Shown here: positions 4,925 to 5,026 of the stretch, one piece after another
Layout: each line of letters starts with the position of its first letter
How positions within the stretch are numbered: the first letter of the stretch is position 1
Source: JBOHER01 sp050701115
GTDB taxonomy: Bacteria; Actinomycetota; Actinomycetes; Mycobacteriales; Pseudonocardiaceae
Assembly: GCA_050701115.1 (NCBI GenBank)
Contig: JBOHER010000036.1
Location: 1-5,026, forward strand
Length of the DNA stretch: 5,026 bases
Reading direction: 5' to 3'
The notes under the pieces: model-generated
Database searches by the model: none
What the model saw: the letters and a program-made list of their open reading frames with translations, nothing else
Told to the model about the DNA's origin: nothing
Made by a program: the position numbers and the translations under genes

Positions 4925-5026
4925 ATGGGCGTGCGGGTGCAGTGGCTGGTGATGCCGGTCACGGGGGTCGAGTCGTGGACGGTCCTCGATGACGACCTGG
5001 TCACGGTCGAGCCGGCGGAGCGGTGG
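4925..5026 (+). CDS. Tn554-type tyrosine recombinase, N-terminus only (runs off the right edge)
   Basis: A plus-strand frame open for the last 34 codons, reading MGVRVQWLVMPVTGVESWTV and then LDDDLVTVEPAERW. The 'R-Q--LMPV-G-ESWTV---D--V-PVER' pattern is, from memory, how many actinobacterial site-specific tyrosine recombinases of transposon type (Tn554 TnpA/TnpB-like) begin, just before the 'L---ERSPNTVRAYAHDL' core-binding domain, which would lie outside the window. No catalytic residue can be seen. Two starts are possible: ATG at 4925, with AGAAGG only one base away, or GTG at 4931, with the same AGAAGG at a better seven-base spacing; the GTG may be the true start. It would be the first gene of a rightward operon. 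Its product would catalyse strand exchange at attachment sites. Confidence 0.6.
   Translation, partial: MGVRVQWLVMPVTGVESWTVLDDDLVTVEPAERW

Overview
The window is a stack of nested and broken mobile elements, with no ordinary chromosomal gene visible. High G+C, GTG starts and the protein styles (IS3 OrfA/OrfB, ISL3 transposase, Tn554-type recombinase proteins) suggest an actinobacterium, probably a Mycobacterium/Mycolicibacterium or a relative. This is inferred from codon and protein style only.

Layout, left to right. (1) Positions 1-171, minus strand: a coiled-coil C-terminal piece of a TnpC-like/DUF6262 protein, cut off at its N-terminal side. (2) Positions 191-3412: an IS3-family element transcribed leftwards, with imperfect terminal inverted repeats (21 of the first 26 bases match) and a 3-bp flanking duplication GAA at 188-190 and 3413-3415. 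Its orfB (242-1123) has a full DD(35)E triad. Its orfA is split into 3211-3349 and 1120-1277 by a 1,933-nt group II intron (1278-3210), inserted in the sense orientation. Joining the exons restores a 98-residue OrfA without any frame change. (3) Inside the intron: a 5' ribozyme region, an endonuclease-less reverse transcriptase/maturase (1355-2617), a 34-nt domain V and a domain VI with a bulged branch-point A. EBS1 in a hairpin loop is perfectly complementary to the six exon bases before the 5' splice site. (4) Positions 3413-3565: a short spacer with a strong 12-bp hairpin. (5) Positions 3566-4759: the left end and most of an ISL3-family transposase gene, plus strand. Family similarity stops just after the catalytic Glu, and the frame runs on into unrelated sequence to 4816. 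(6) Positions 4817-4924: a non-coding gap. (7) Position 4925 to the end, plus strand: the start of a Tn554-type tyrosine recombinase.

How the parts fit: an older Tn554-like recombinase neighbourhood appears to have been hit by ISL3 (later truncated) and by IS3, and the IS3 orfA was then colonised by the group II intron. If the intron splices, OrfA is made from mature RNA and the IS3 could still move, carrying the intron with it. The intron-in-IS3 arrangement is the most interesting system here. Its components belong to known families, but its boundaries and pairings can be read to the nucleotide.
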